DNA of 9,083 nucleotides, taken from NCBI GenBank assembly GCA_903907185.1, contig CAIVND010000061.1, forward strand, positions 1 through 9,083, read 5' to 3'. Under the pieces are notes generated by a model. The model had not been told where the DNA came from, did not search any database, and worked only from the letters and a program-made list of their open reading frames with translations. A program made the translations under genes and the position numbers. This DNA comes from an uncultured Acidimicrobiaceae bacterium (GTDB lineage Bacteria; Actinomycetota; Acidimicrobiia; Acidimicrobiales; Bog-793). Shown piece by piece: positions 1-6,178 of this stretch (its first letter is position 1; every line of letters starts with the position of its first letter).

Positions 1-3
1 AAT

Positions 4-768
4 CTATGCATGATCTGTGGTGATGACGTTCAGATCGCCTCGGAGTTTTGTGCCGCGGACCACCGATGCCTCATTGACTACGGGGATCGCAACTACCTCG
101 TGAAGTCCGGCTGTTTTGAACATCTCAACCCAGGTACCGGTTGATACGGGACGCTCCTGGAATCGGAGAAGATAGCGAGAGGCATTCTTCGCGATCCGCC
201 ACCAGCCAGCAGGGCCCTTCTTGATCATGAGCGCCACCTTTGAGGAGATGATCTCACGGTCGCGAGCATCGCCGCCCCGCCCGAACATCATGTCGCCAAC
301 GACGAGTCGACCTCCAGGCTTGAGCCACTTTGCCGCCCTCATCACGGCCTCTTGCTTGTCGCGATCTCGTAGGTGGTGCAGGACGTAGTTCGAGATGACG
401 ATATCGATCGAGGACTCCTCGATCTCGAGATGTTCGAGTGCCATTGCAACGCCCTCAACGTTCGTGATACCCGCTGCTCGGGCGTTCTTGAGAAAAAGGT
501 CGATCATCGCTACCGAGATGTCGACGCCGATAACCCGGTCAACAAGAGGTGCAACGCGCAGTGCAAGCTGTCCAGAACCACAGCCGATGTCGATCACTGT
601 CATTCCCGCGGACGGAGCGGCCTCAGCGATGACGCGCTCGACGACCTTGACAAGACCAGGATTGTCACCTGCACCGTGGTCCCATGATTGAGCTCGTTCA
701 TTCCAAAAACGCCGTTGTCGAGAGATGTTGGCGCGCTGAGTTCCCGCCGTCGATCGCTTTTCGTTCAC
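4..768 (-). CDS. Class I SAM-dependent methyltransferase (UbiE / Methyltransf_11 type)
   Basis: A 254-residue protein with the Rossmann-like fold of class I methyltransferases, which transfer a methyl group from S-adenosylmethionine, probably in the cytoplasm. Seen directly: SAM-binding motif I VIDIGCGSGQL at residues 58-68, the acidic end of strand 2 in GVDIS (81-85), the SNYVLHHL stretch (126-133) typical of this superfamily, and WLKPGGRLVVGD (148-159). The acceptor cannot be told from sequence: small-molecule, quinone and lipid methylases all share these motifs. The start is GTG at 768-766, set by a good ribosome binding site (GAGGAG on the minus strand, plus-strand 774-779) five bases upstream; an ATG overlapping that region reaches a stop within two codons. 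It is the last of three leftward genes, 65 bp after the small membrane protein, so may share its transcript. It lies away from the squalene operon and opposite in direction, so a role there is not implied. Confidence 0.9.
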   Translation of the reverse strand: MNEKRSTAGTQRANISRQRRFWNERAQSWDHGAGDNPGLVKVVERVIAEAAPSAGMTVIDIGCGSGQLALRVAPLVDRVIGVDISVAMIDLFLKNARAAGITNVEGVAMALEHLEIEESSIDIVISNYVLHHLRDRDKQEAVMRAAKWLKPGGRLVVGDMMFGRGGDARDREIISSKVALMIKKGPAGWWRIAKNASRYLLRFQERPVSTGTWVEMFKTAGLHEVVAIPVVNEASVVRGTKLRGDLNVITTDHA

Positions 769-773
769 TTCAT

Positions 774-779
774 CTCCTC
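774..779 (-). promoter_or_regulatory. Ribosome binding site deciding the GTG start of the methyltransferase
   Basis: The minus strand reads GAGGAG five bases before the GTG at 768-766. This fixes a non-ATG start, because the nearby ATG overlapping this region runs into a stop at once. Confidence 0.65.
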
Positions 780-833
780 ACACCGCTGAAACATGCGCTC
801 AGAAGGGTACTCATGAAGTACGTTCGGCGGGTC

Positions 834-1247
834 CTAGGAGAAAACAAGATGGGAAAGCACACCAATGGCCTGGGGGGTCGCAACAGTGTGGCGCAAAAAG
901 GAGAGCCACGTTGGGTGCACAATCACCGCAATGAAACCGACAAACAGCAGGATAAAAAAGAACAACATGATCCAGACGAGCAGCCGCAGCGGTGCGGCTG
1001 CGGCATCGGGACGTGCTCGCCAGCTCTGCTGTCGGCCGCTCTGGCGTGGTGCTGCGTAGCGAATTTGCGCGGTGGCTGGTCGGGCCGAACGTACGGTGGG
1101 GATCTCAGCGGTAATGACCGTGTCTTGCGGTCGATCAAAGTTCACATGGTGACTTGAACTCGTCGAGGTCGCGCGCACTCGACTAAATCCTTCGCTTGAA
1201 CTCGGTGTTGGGCTGCTTCCTCGGGTGTCTTCGTCTGCGCCGGCCAC
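834..1247 (-). CDS. Small single-pass membrane protein of unknown function
   Basis: I do not recognise this 137-residue protein. The first 86 residues are rich in Ser, Thr, Arg and Ala and look disordered, with no cleavable signal peptide at the start. An Ala run follows (82-85), then one strongly hydrophobic segment at about 87-110 (LRLLVWIMLFFFILLFVGFI and on). A tail of about 27 residues (111-137) ends at a TAG stop. This suggests a single-pass protein with a long basic N-terminal region, probably cytoplasmic by the positive-inside rule, and a short outer tail. Evidence that it is a real gene: a GTG start preceded by AGGAG five bases upstream (plus-strand 1253-1257), a clean fit between two co-directional genes, and no competing gene on the other strand. 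It sits 106 bp after degV and 65 bp before the methyltransferase. No function can be assigned, and a chance reading frame is not fully excluded. Confidence 0.6.
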   Translation of the reverse strand: MAGADEDTRGSSPTPSSSEGFSRVRATSTSSSHHVNFDRPQDTVITAEIPTVRSARPATAQIRYAAPRQSGRQQSWRARPDAAAAPLRLLVWIMLFFFILLFVGFIAVIVHPTWLSFLRHTVATPQAIGVLSHLVFS

Positions 1248-1252
1248 CGATG

Positions 1253-1257
1253 CTCCT
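1253..1257 (-). promoter_or_regulatory. Ribosome binding site of the small membrane protein
   Basis: AGGAG on the minus strand, five bases before the GTG start at 1247-1245. This is the main support for that gene being translated. Confidence 0.6.
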
Positions 1258-1353
1258 AGCTGTTCATTTCCCTCTACTTCAAGGGTGCGCTGGTATCACG
1301 TACGTTACAAGGCTAGGCGACGCGCAGATAGGCAGGTAGAGCGATCATGAAGC

Positions 1354-2184
1354 TCAAGCAAATTGCGTTGGAAGCCAAGCGATGCCGATGACGCCTCGCC
1401 CGGTATAGACCTGCATGGCAATGGAGAAACCGCTGACGAAGTCAACCTCGCCTACAAGGCCCTGGAGCTCCTCGGCGAGCTCACGCGCATCAGCATGAAA
1501 GATTGTGCTTGATTCGACTCCAGACAAAATACTTTCTCGGTAGATCTCGCACATGATCTCGAGACTCCGAGTAGCGCCATCGGCGCCACCGAGCGGTTCG
1601 ATTACTCCGTCGTGCATCCGGAACAGACTCCGTTCCCCTGGGCTCTCCTCGGCTGCGAGCACGGCCTCGGGAACCTCTCCACTGCGGCGTATCGGTTCAA
1701 TTGACGCAAGTGAAGCGACGAGTTCAACGCGCCGCGAGGCACTCTCGGCGGCTCGGAGGACCTCGTCGAGCGACACACCGCGTGCCGCCTCCTCAGCGGC
1801 AGCAAGAACGACGAGAGCCTGACCCGCAGCTGCTGTGCGCGAATCGTGAACCACGGTGTCAATCGAGGCAAGCTCCATAGCGAGTGCTGCATTTCGATAC
1901 ATCGTGGAGAACTCGATCGCTGGAGTAATGACGAGTGCTGCCTCATACCCTGGAGTTTCGATGACCGAAAGATATTCCGTCACGAACGGATGATTTGCAC
2001 CCATCAGCTCCTCATGCTCAAGATCACCAGTGAGCTGCCAAGTTGTCCCGTCGGCCTCTTCGATCACCGCAGTGTCTGAATCGGGGAGATGGACGCTGAT
2101 TGGGAGGACCGCGATGCCGAGTGATGCGGCGAGAGGGGCTGGAATGCAGGTACTTGAGTCCGTAATAATGAGTACTCCAGCCAC
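1354..2184 (-). CDS. DegV family fatty-acid-binding protein
   Basis: A 276-residue protein matching the DegV family in length and layout. Family members bind a fatty acid in a cleft between two alpha/beta domains, and some (FakB) present it to a fatty acid kinase. Seen directly: the N-terminal strand and loop ITDSSTCIP (7-15), the ligand-loop region EFSTMYRNAALA (91-102) corresponding to the family's Ser/Thr-rich site, VHDSRTAAAGQALVVLAAAE (112-131) resembling the conserved V-DS-(x)-G segment, and a C-terminal GRGVIGIAW (262-270) like the family's G-G-GAVGI ending. The central region (ASLASIEPIRRSGEVP, about 158-173) replaces the more usual YLRRGGRI-type motif, so this is a divergent member. 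The start is GTG at 2184-2182, with AGGGTG (plus-strand 2190-2195) five bases upstream. It is divergent from the MerR-TetR regulator and leads the leftward gene group. The family call is firm; the ligand is unknown and no partner kinase is in view. Confidence 0.85.
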   Translation of the reverse strand: MAGVLIITDSSTCIPAPLAASLGIAVLPISVHLPDSDTAVIEEADGTTWQLTGDLEHEELMGANHPFVTEYLSVIETPGYEAALVITPAIEFSTMYRNAALAMELASIDTVVHDSRTAAAGQALVVLAAAEEAARGVSLDEVLRAAESASRRVELVASLASIEPIRRSGEVPEAVLAAEESPGERSLFRMHDGVIEPLGGADGATRSLEIMCEIYRESILSGVESSTIFHADARELAEELQGLVGEVDFVSGFSIAMQVYTGRGVIGIAWLPTQFA

Positions 2185-2320
2185 GACTGCACCCTACTGC
2201 GCTGGCGCTGATTGAACCACGCCGATCGGTGCCCAGACCTGCAGAGTTACCACTCTCGTGAGGTACGGCCCTGGCGCGCGTTTGATCGGTGTGGGTTTTC
2301 ATGCAGACTAAGGAACGAAG
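2185..2320. promoter_or_regulatory. Divergent intergenic region between degV-like gene and MerR-TetR regulator
   Basis: This 136-bp region must hold the promoters for both divergent genes. No -35/-10 pair close to consensus stands out on either strand. It contains an imperfect inverted repeat at 2248-2265 (TACC...GGTA ends, 12 of 18 positions symmetric) that could be an operator, and the octamer GATCGGTG twice, at 2224-2231 and 2284-2291. Both are weak signals. The ribosome binding site of the regulator is AAGGAA at 2310-2315. Confidence 0.4.
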
Positions 2321-3145
2321 ATGAGTTCATCGAATGAAGTTCCTGTGCGGGTCGTCAAAGAGTTTTCCATGTCCGAACTCGTGGAGCGCACGGGCGTGGC
2401 CGCAGCCACCGTCCGTTACTACCTCGCGAGCGGACTGCTCCCTCCACCACGCCGGGCGAAGTCCAACCGGTTTCTCTATGACGAGCGCCATGTCGAGGTC
2501 ATCCGTTTGATCCGGCTTCTGCAAGATCGGAGAAATCTCTCGCTAGAGACGATCGGTAGGATGCTTCCCGATCTGCTTCCAGATCTCACCGGCGCGGGCG
2601 AGGGCAGTGTCTTTCGCCCACAGATGTGGAGTCAACTCCTTCAGGTGCACTTTCCGACAACGGTCTCGCCCTCTCCGGCTGACCGTCTCCGAGAGGCCGG
2701 ACTTGCGGCGTTTGCCCGGCATGGCTACGGCGATGTCTCAGTCGATGATGTCTGCCAGGCGAGTGGGATCGCAAAGGGCTCGTTTTATCGACATTTCTCC
2801 TCCAAAGAGGAGCTCTTTCTCGCGACGGTTACCCGAGTCGGTGAGGTAGTCGCCGGTGAGATCGTTGAGCGGGGGGCGATTGGCGTCTCGGTCCCACTCA
2901 TCGCGGAGGCTCTTTCGCCCTATCTCTCGATTGTCTGTGACCTTGCGTCACTGGCAAACCAACGTCGTCCGGGCTACCCCCGAGCACTTCGAAACCTTCT
3001 CGGCACCCTGTCCACCGCCCTTGAGGGCCTCCCTCGGGCCGAGGATATTCCCGTAGTAAGTGCAGAGTCTCTCGTCACTCGGGCCCTTGCCCGAGCGATC
3101 ACCCGCATCACACAAGAGCAGCTTCCCGATGTCGCGCAGGGCTGA
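2321..3145 (+). CDS. MerR-TetR fusion transcriptional regulator
   Basis: A 274-residue DNA-binding regulator with two helix-turn-helix domains from different families. Residues about 16-83 are MerR-like: FSMSELVERTGVAAATVRYY, then LLPPPRRAKSNRFLYDERHV and IRLIRLLQDRRNLSLETIGR, the usual winged-helix order. Residues about 121-167 are a TetR-type N-terminal domain: AGLAAFARHGYGDVSVDDVC, then QASGIAKGSFYRHFSSKEEL, the classic recognition-helix signature. Residues after about 170 would be the TetR ligand/dimer domain; at about 105 residues it is on the short side. No Cys or His cluster typical of metal-sensing MerR proteins is seen. The ATG start has AAGGAA (2310-2315) five bases upstream. It lies 181 bp upstream of dxs on the same strand. 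That gap holds a perfect palindrome in the probable dxs promoter, so I infer local control of the isoprenoid operon, possibly in response to a lipid or isoprenoid. The effector and the sign of regulation are unknown. Confidence 0.85.
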   Translation: MSSSNEVPVRVVKEFSMSELVERTGVAAATVRYYLASGLLPPPRRAKSNRFLYDERHVEVIRLIRLLQDRRNLSLETIGRMLPDLLPDLTGAGEGSVFRPQMWSQLLQVHFPTTVSPSPADRLREAGLAAFARHGYGDVSVDDVCQASGIAKGSFYRHFSSKEELFLATVTRVGEVVAGEIVERGAIGVSVPLIAEALSPYLSIVCDLASLANQRRPGYPRALRNLLGTLSTALEGLPRAEDIPVVSAESLVTRALARAITRITQEQLPDVAQG

Positions 3146-3193
3146 AAAGTCGGTGCCTCGGGCGATCTTTGTGCGGGTGAATTCCGATGCGTA

Positions 3194-3222
3194 GTGACGA
3201 TGACTACGTAGTCATCTATACT
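3194..3222 (+). promoter_or_regulatory. Probable promoter of the dxs-hpnCDE operon
   Basis: A -10 hexamer TATACT (3217-3222) lies 17 bp after GTGACG (3194-3199), which keeps the TGAC core of the -35 consensus TTGACA. Spacing and hexamers fit a housekeeping sigma factor. The start point would fall near 3228-3230, giving a leader of about 100 nt to the dxs start. The 17-bp spacer is filled by the palindrome at 3199-3216, so a bound regulator would directly affect RNA polymerase. Confidence 0.55.
3199..3216. promoter_or_regulatory. 18-bp perfect palindrome, candidate operator
   Basis: GATGACTACGTAGTCATC is its own reverse complement over all 18 bases; symmetry ends there (C3198 opposite T3217). 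Half-site GATGACTAC, no spacer. This is a typical shape for a site bound by a TetR-family dimer, and its position between -35 and -10 is also where MerR-family proteins bind. An extra CGTAGT at 3190-3195 repeats the palindrome's CGTAGT (3207-3212) in the same orientation 17 bp upstream. The likely binder is the fusion regulator encoded just upstream, by inference from proximity. Confidence 0.6.
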
Positions 3223-3313
3223 TTGCATGGTGGCAGATCCGCCTCTCTTATCACCCCATGCGCAGACGTGTGCTGTCGTAATTATTCAGGCCAGACTCAA
3301 CCACCGGTAGGAC

Positions 3314-3320
3314 GAAGGAG
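3314..3320 (+). promoter_or_regulatory. Ribosome binding site for the TTG start of dxs
   Basis: GAAGGAG lies six bases before TTG 3327. A second site, CAGGAG at 3336-3341, lies six bases before ATG 3348 in the same frame. Either start is usable; the upstream site is the stronger match to the anti-Shine-Dalgarno sequence. Confidence 0.55.
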
Positions 3321-3326
3321 CACAAC

Positions 3327-5312
3327 TTGGACAGTCAGGAGCGTTTGATGAGCTACCCCCTGCTGTCAGCTGTGCAAGGTCCAAACGATGTCAAACGGCT
3401 GAACTTTCGCCAGTGCGAGGAGCTTGCAGCCGAACTTCGATCCTTCATCGTTGATGCCGTTACGACCTCGGGCGGCCACCTTGGATCCAACCTTGGCACC
3501 GTCGAGGCGACGATCGCGATGCACCGCGTCTTTCATTCGCCACAGGACGTGGTCCTGTTTGACACCGGTCATCAGGCCTATGTTCATAAGTTGCTCACCG
3601 GACGGATGGAGGGATTTTCCAAGCTCCGCAAGGAAGACGGCCTCTCGGGATACCCAAGCCGAAAAGAGTCTGAGCACGACTGGATTGAGAACTCGCACGC
3701 CTCAACCGCGCTGAGTTATGCGCAGGGAATTGCCATCTCATTCGAACAACAGGGATTGACAGCGTCGCGTCGCGTCGTCGCACTTGTCGGCGACGGAGCA
3801 CTCACCGGCGGAATGGCCTATGAGGCACTGAACAACATCGGACACCGCGGATCGCGCGTGGTGATTGTTCTCAATGACAACGGTCGAAGTTACGCACCGA
3901 CGATCTCGAAGCTCTCCGAGTCACTCACCCAGCTGCGGCTCTCTCCCTCCTATGGAGCGATCCGGTCAAAGGTCACCTCGATCATCTCGGATCTTCCCGG
4001 CGTTGGACAGCTCGCTGGACAGACGCTCCGGACGCTCACCTCTGCGATTCGCGAGCTCGTTGAGCCACACGTCTTCTTCGAGGCTCTCGGTATTCGCTAC
4101 ACCGGACCGATCGACGGTCATGACATCGAACTCGTCGAGCGGGCGCTTCGTCTGGCCTCCACCTGGGAGGGCCCGATCGTGCTCCATCTCCTCACCAATA
4201 AGGGCAAGGGCTACGGTCCAGCCGAGTCCGATGAGGTGCAACGACTTCATGATCTAAAGGCACAGCCCTCCATCTCAGCACCTGGTGCTTCGACCGACCG
4301 CGGCGTCGTCACCGTCGGTCCAATGAGCACGGAGAAGAGCTACACCGAGGCGTTCTCTCAGGCCATCCTTGCTGCAGCGACAAAAGATCACCGCATCGTT
4401 GCCATGACCGCCGCCATGCCAGGACCGACGGGTCTATTGCCCTTCGAGGCAAAGTTCCCTGAACGGGTTCTCGAGGTTGGCATCGCCGAGCAGCACGCGA
4501 TGACCTCAGCAGCGGGAATGGCAATGTCGGGCCTTCGGCCTGTGGTTGCGATCTACTCGACCTTCATCTCAAGAGCCTTTGATCAAGAGAATCTCGATGT
4601 TGGTCTTCACCAAGCCCCGGTCGTGATCTGTGCCGATCGGGCGGGTATCACCGGAGATGATGGCCCGAGCCACCACGGCCTCTTGGACATGGTGCTTGGT
4701 CTGTCCGTTCCGAGCATGCAGGTATTTGCTCCCTCAGAGCCGGCGGAGATCGCGATAATGCTTGAAAGCGCGCTGAGCGCCGATGTGCCCTCGCTGATCC
4801 GCTATCCAAAGACTCCGGGTCCACTTCGCCTCGGCGCCCCAGGCGAGGGCTATCACTCTCGTGTACTGGTCGAAGGTGACGAAACCATTTTGATTATTGG
4901 CGTCGGCAAGATGGCCCAGGCGGCGATGGAGGCGGCAGAGCTTTTGCACCTTGACGGACATCGGCCAACGGTGATCGATCCCCGTGTCATCCGCCCACTC
5001 GATTGCGCAATTATCGAACGTGCCGCGAGGGCAATGTTGGTGGTGACCGCTGAAGACGGGTTTGCCCATGGTGGAGCGGGACAGTTCATGAGGAGCTCGA
5101 TCGAGCAGTACTGCGATGCCAACGGACTTGCGCGACCCTTCTTCGTGGTCCGGGGGATCGAGAGCAGTTATCTTGCACACGCGAGTCCCGGAACGATCTT
5201 GGCCCGAGCTGGCCTTGATGGACCAGGAATTGCAGAGTCGACCTCACAAGCTTTTGTCACCGCCGGTTGTGGGGGAAAACTCAAATCTGTTGAGCGGCAC
5301 CTCGCGCGATGA
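3327..5312 (+). CDS. dxs: 1-deoxy-D-xylulose-5-phosphate synthase
   Basis: Thiamine-diphosphate enzyme that condenses pyruvate with glyceraldehyde 3-phosphate to DXP, the first step of the MEP isoprenoid pathway; cytosolic homodimer. The 661 residues fit the family's usual length. Seen directly: GGHLGSNLG with His51, FDTGHQAYVHK with His82, the ThDP/Mg motif beginning GDGALTGGMAYEALNN (Asp156) and ending at Asn185 in LNDNGRS, YTGPIDGHD (258-266), the catalytic glutamate in GIAEQHAMTSAAG (Glu388), RAGITGDDGPSHHG (438-451, Asp445 and His449), and a transketolase C-terminal domain from about 515. All key residues are present, so it should be active. The start is ambiguous: TTG 3327, or ATG 3348 seven residues later, each with its own ribosome binding site. 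It heads the operon, and its stop overlaps hpnC by four bases. Placement with squalene genes suggests it boosts precursor supply for hopanoids; whether the genome has a second dxs cannot be seen. Confidence 0.95.
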   Translation: MDSQERLMSYPLLSAVQGPNDVKRLNFRQCEELAAELRSFIVDAVTTSGGHLGSNLGTVEATIAMHRVFHSPQDVVLFDTGHQAYVHKLLTGRMEGFSKLRKEDGLSGYPSRKESEHDWIENSHASTALSYAQGIAISFEQQGLTASRRVVALVGDGALTGGMAYEALNNIGHRGSRVVIVLNDNGRSYAPTISKLSESLTQLRLSPSYGAIRSKVTSIISDLPGVGQLAGQTLRTLTSAIRELVEPHVFFEALGIRYTGPIDGHDIELVERALRLASTWEGPIVLHLLTNKGKGYGPAESDEVQRLHDLKAQPSISAPGASTDRGVVTVGPMSTEKSYTEAFSQAILAAATKDHRIVAMTAAMPGPTGLLPFEAKFPERVLEVGIAEQHAMTSAAGMAMSGLRPVVAIYSTFISRAFDQENLDVGLHQAPVVICADRAGITGDDGPSHHGLLDMVLGLSVPSMQVFAPSEPAEIAIMLESALSADVPSLIRYPKTPGPLRLGAPGEGYHSRVLVEGDETILIIGVGKMAQAAMEAAELLHLDGHRPTVIDPRVIRPLDCAIIERAARAMLVVTAEDGFAHGGAGQFMRSSIEQYCDANGLARPFFVVRGIESSYLAHASPGTILARAGLDGPGIAESTSQAFVTAGCGGKLKSVERHLAR

Positions 5313-6178
5313 GTTCGTCGGGCGATCTCACCGAGAGCGCTCTATCTCGGGTGTCGGTGGATGAGATCATGGATAAGGCAAACGAAGAGAACTTCTCCGT
5401 TGCATCACGCCTCCTTCCAAAGCGCTACCGAGAACATCTCCTTGCGATCTACGGTTACGCACGGTTTGTCGATGACATCGGTGATCTTGCTGCGGGCGAT
5501 CGCCTCGCGCAGCTCGACTGGGCCGAGCAGGAGATCAGACGAGCACTCTCGGGTACGGCAACGCATCCAATCTTTATCCGTGCCGGCGCGACGGCGAATG
5601 CCTGTGCAATTGAACTGTCAACCCTTGTCGACCTCATCTCGGCCAATCGTCAAGATCAGGTCAAGCGACGCTATGCGACCTACGCAGAGCTACTTGACTA
5701 CTGCGCGCTCTCCGCGAATCCCGTGGGCCAGATGGTGCTCGCGGTCTTTGGGGAGTCCTATCCGTTGACGGTCTCTCACTCCGATGAGGTCTGTTCGGCG
5801 TTGCAGATCATCGAGCACCTCCAAGATCTCGCGGAGGATCATTCGGTTGATCGTTGTTATCTTCCCGCAGAGGACCTCGAACGGTTTGGGGTCAAGGAGG
5901 AGGATCTCGCTGGCACTTCCTCGGGTGCACCGCTTCGTGGGCTCGTTGAGTTCGAAAGTGAGCGCGCACGAGTACTTCTCGCAGCTGGGATTCCGCTGGT
6001 GCGTCTCGTGCACGGATTTGGACGATTTGCGATCGCTGGATTTGTCGGCGGTGGTCTTGCACAGCTTGAAGCCATTGAGCGTGCCAACTTCGAGGTGTTG
6101 GCGAAGCCCGTAAAGGCCTCCAAGATGTCCCTTATTCGGCACTCGCTCCGGGTCTTTCTCGGTCGGAGTCAGTCATGA
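5309..6178 (+). CDS. hpnC: Hydroxysqualene synthase HpnC
   Basis: Squalene/phytoene synthase family enzyme, 289 residues, that converts presqualene diphosphate to hydroxysqualene in the three-gene bacterial squalene route. Seen directly: the HpnC-style opening ENFSVASRLLP (27-37), first Asp-rich motif YARFVDDIGD (50-59), RYATYAELLDYC (121-132) followed by SANPVGQMVLAVFGE (135-149), and second Asp-rich region LQIIEHLQDLAED (165-177) followed by DRCYLPAEDLERFGV (181-195). ENF-VAS and the HLQD form of the second motif separate HpnC from HpnD and from phytoene synthase. Glu169 stands where the hpnD product here has Asn167 (NILRD), a possible odd point. The start ATG overlaps the dxs stop (ATGA, 5309-5312), implying translational coupling; the upstream ribosome binding site is weak. 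A later ATG at 5369 would remove 20 poorly conserved residues and cannot be ruled out. Assignment rests on motif style plus order before hpnD and hpnE. Confidence 0.9.
   Translation: MSSSGDLTESALSRVSVDEIMDKANEENFSVASRLLPKRYREHLLAIYGYARFVDDIGDLAAGDRLAQLDWAEQEIRRALSGTATHPIFIRAGATANACAIELSTLVDLISANRQDQVKRRYATYAELLDYCALSANPVGQMVLAVFGESYPLTVSHSDEVCSALQIIEHLQDLAEDHSVDRCYLPAEDLERFGVKEEDLAGTSSGAPLRGLVEFESERARVLLAAGIPLVRLVHGFGRFAIAGFVGGGLAQLEAIERANFEVLAKPVKASKMSLIRHSLRVFLGRSQS

Noticed and set aside
373..691. Two overlapping plus-strand frames opposite the methyltransferase
   Set aside because: They mirror the SAM-binding region of the minus-strand methyltransferase and show no protein-like features of their own.
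983..1004. Perfect 8-bp stem (GCCGCAGC / GCTGCGGC, 6-nt loop), possible terminator
   Set aside because: It lies inside the small membrane protein gene, has no U-run after it on either strand, and is explained by the Ala/Arg-rich codons before the membrane helix.
3146..3326. TPP riboswitch or other known riboswitch before dxs
   Set aside because: The leader of about 100 nt lacks the conserved THI-box core (CUGAGA and related elements) and shows only a short hairpin.
4734..5180. Minus-strand open frame of 148 codons opposite dxs
   Set aside because: It lies wholly within the conserved transketolase C-terminal part of dxs, has no recognisable motif and is best explained as a shadow frame.
5690..6142. 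Minus-strand open frame of 150 codons opposite hpnC
   Set aside because: No family resemblance, and it is antisense to clearly conserved hpnC motifs.
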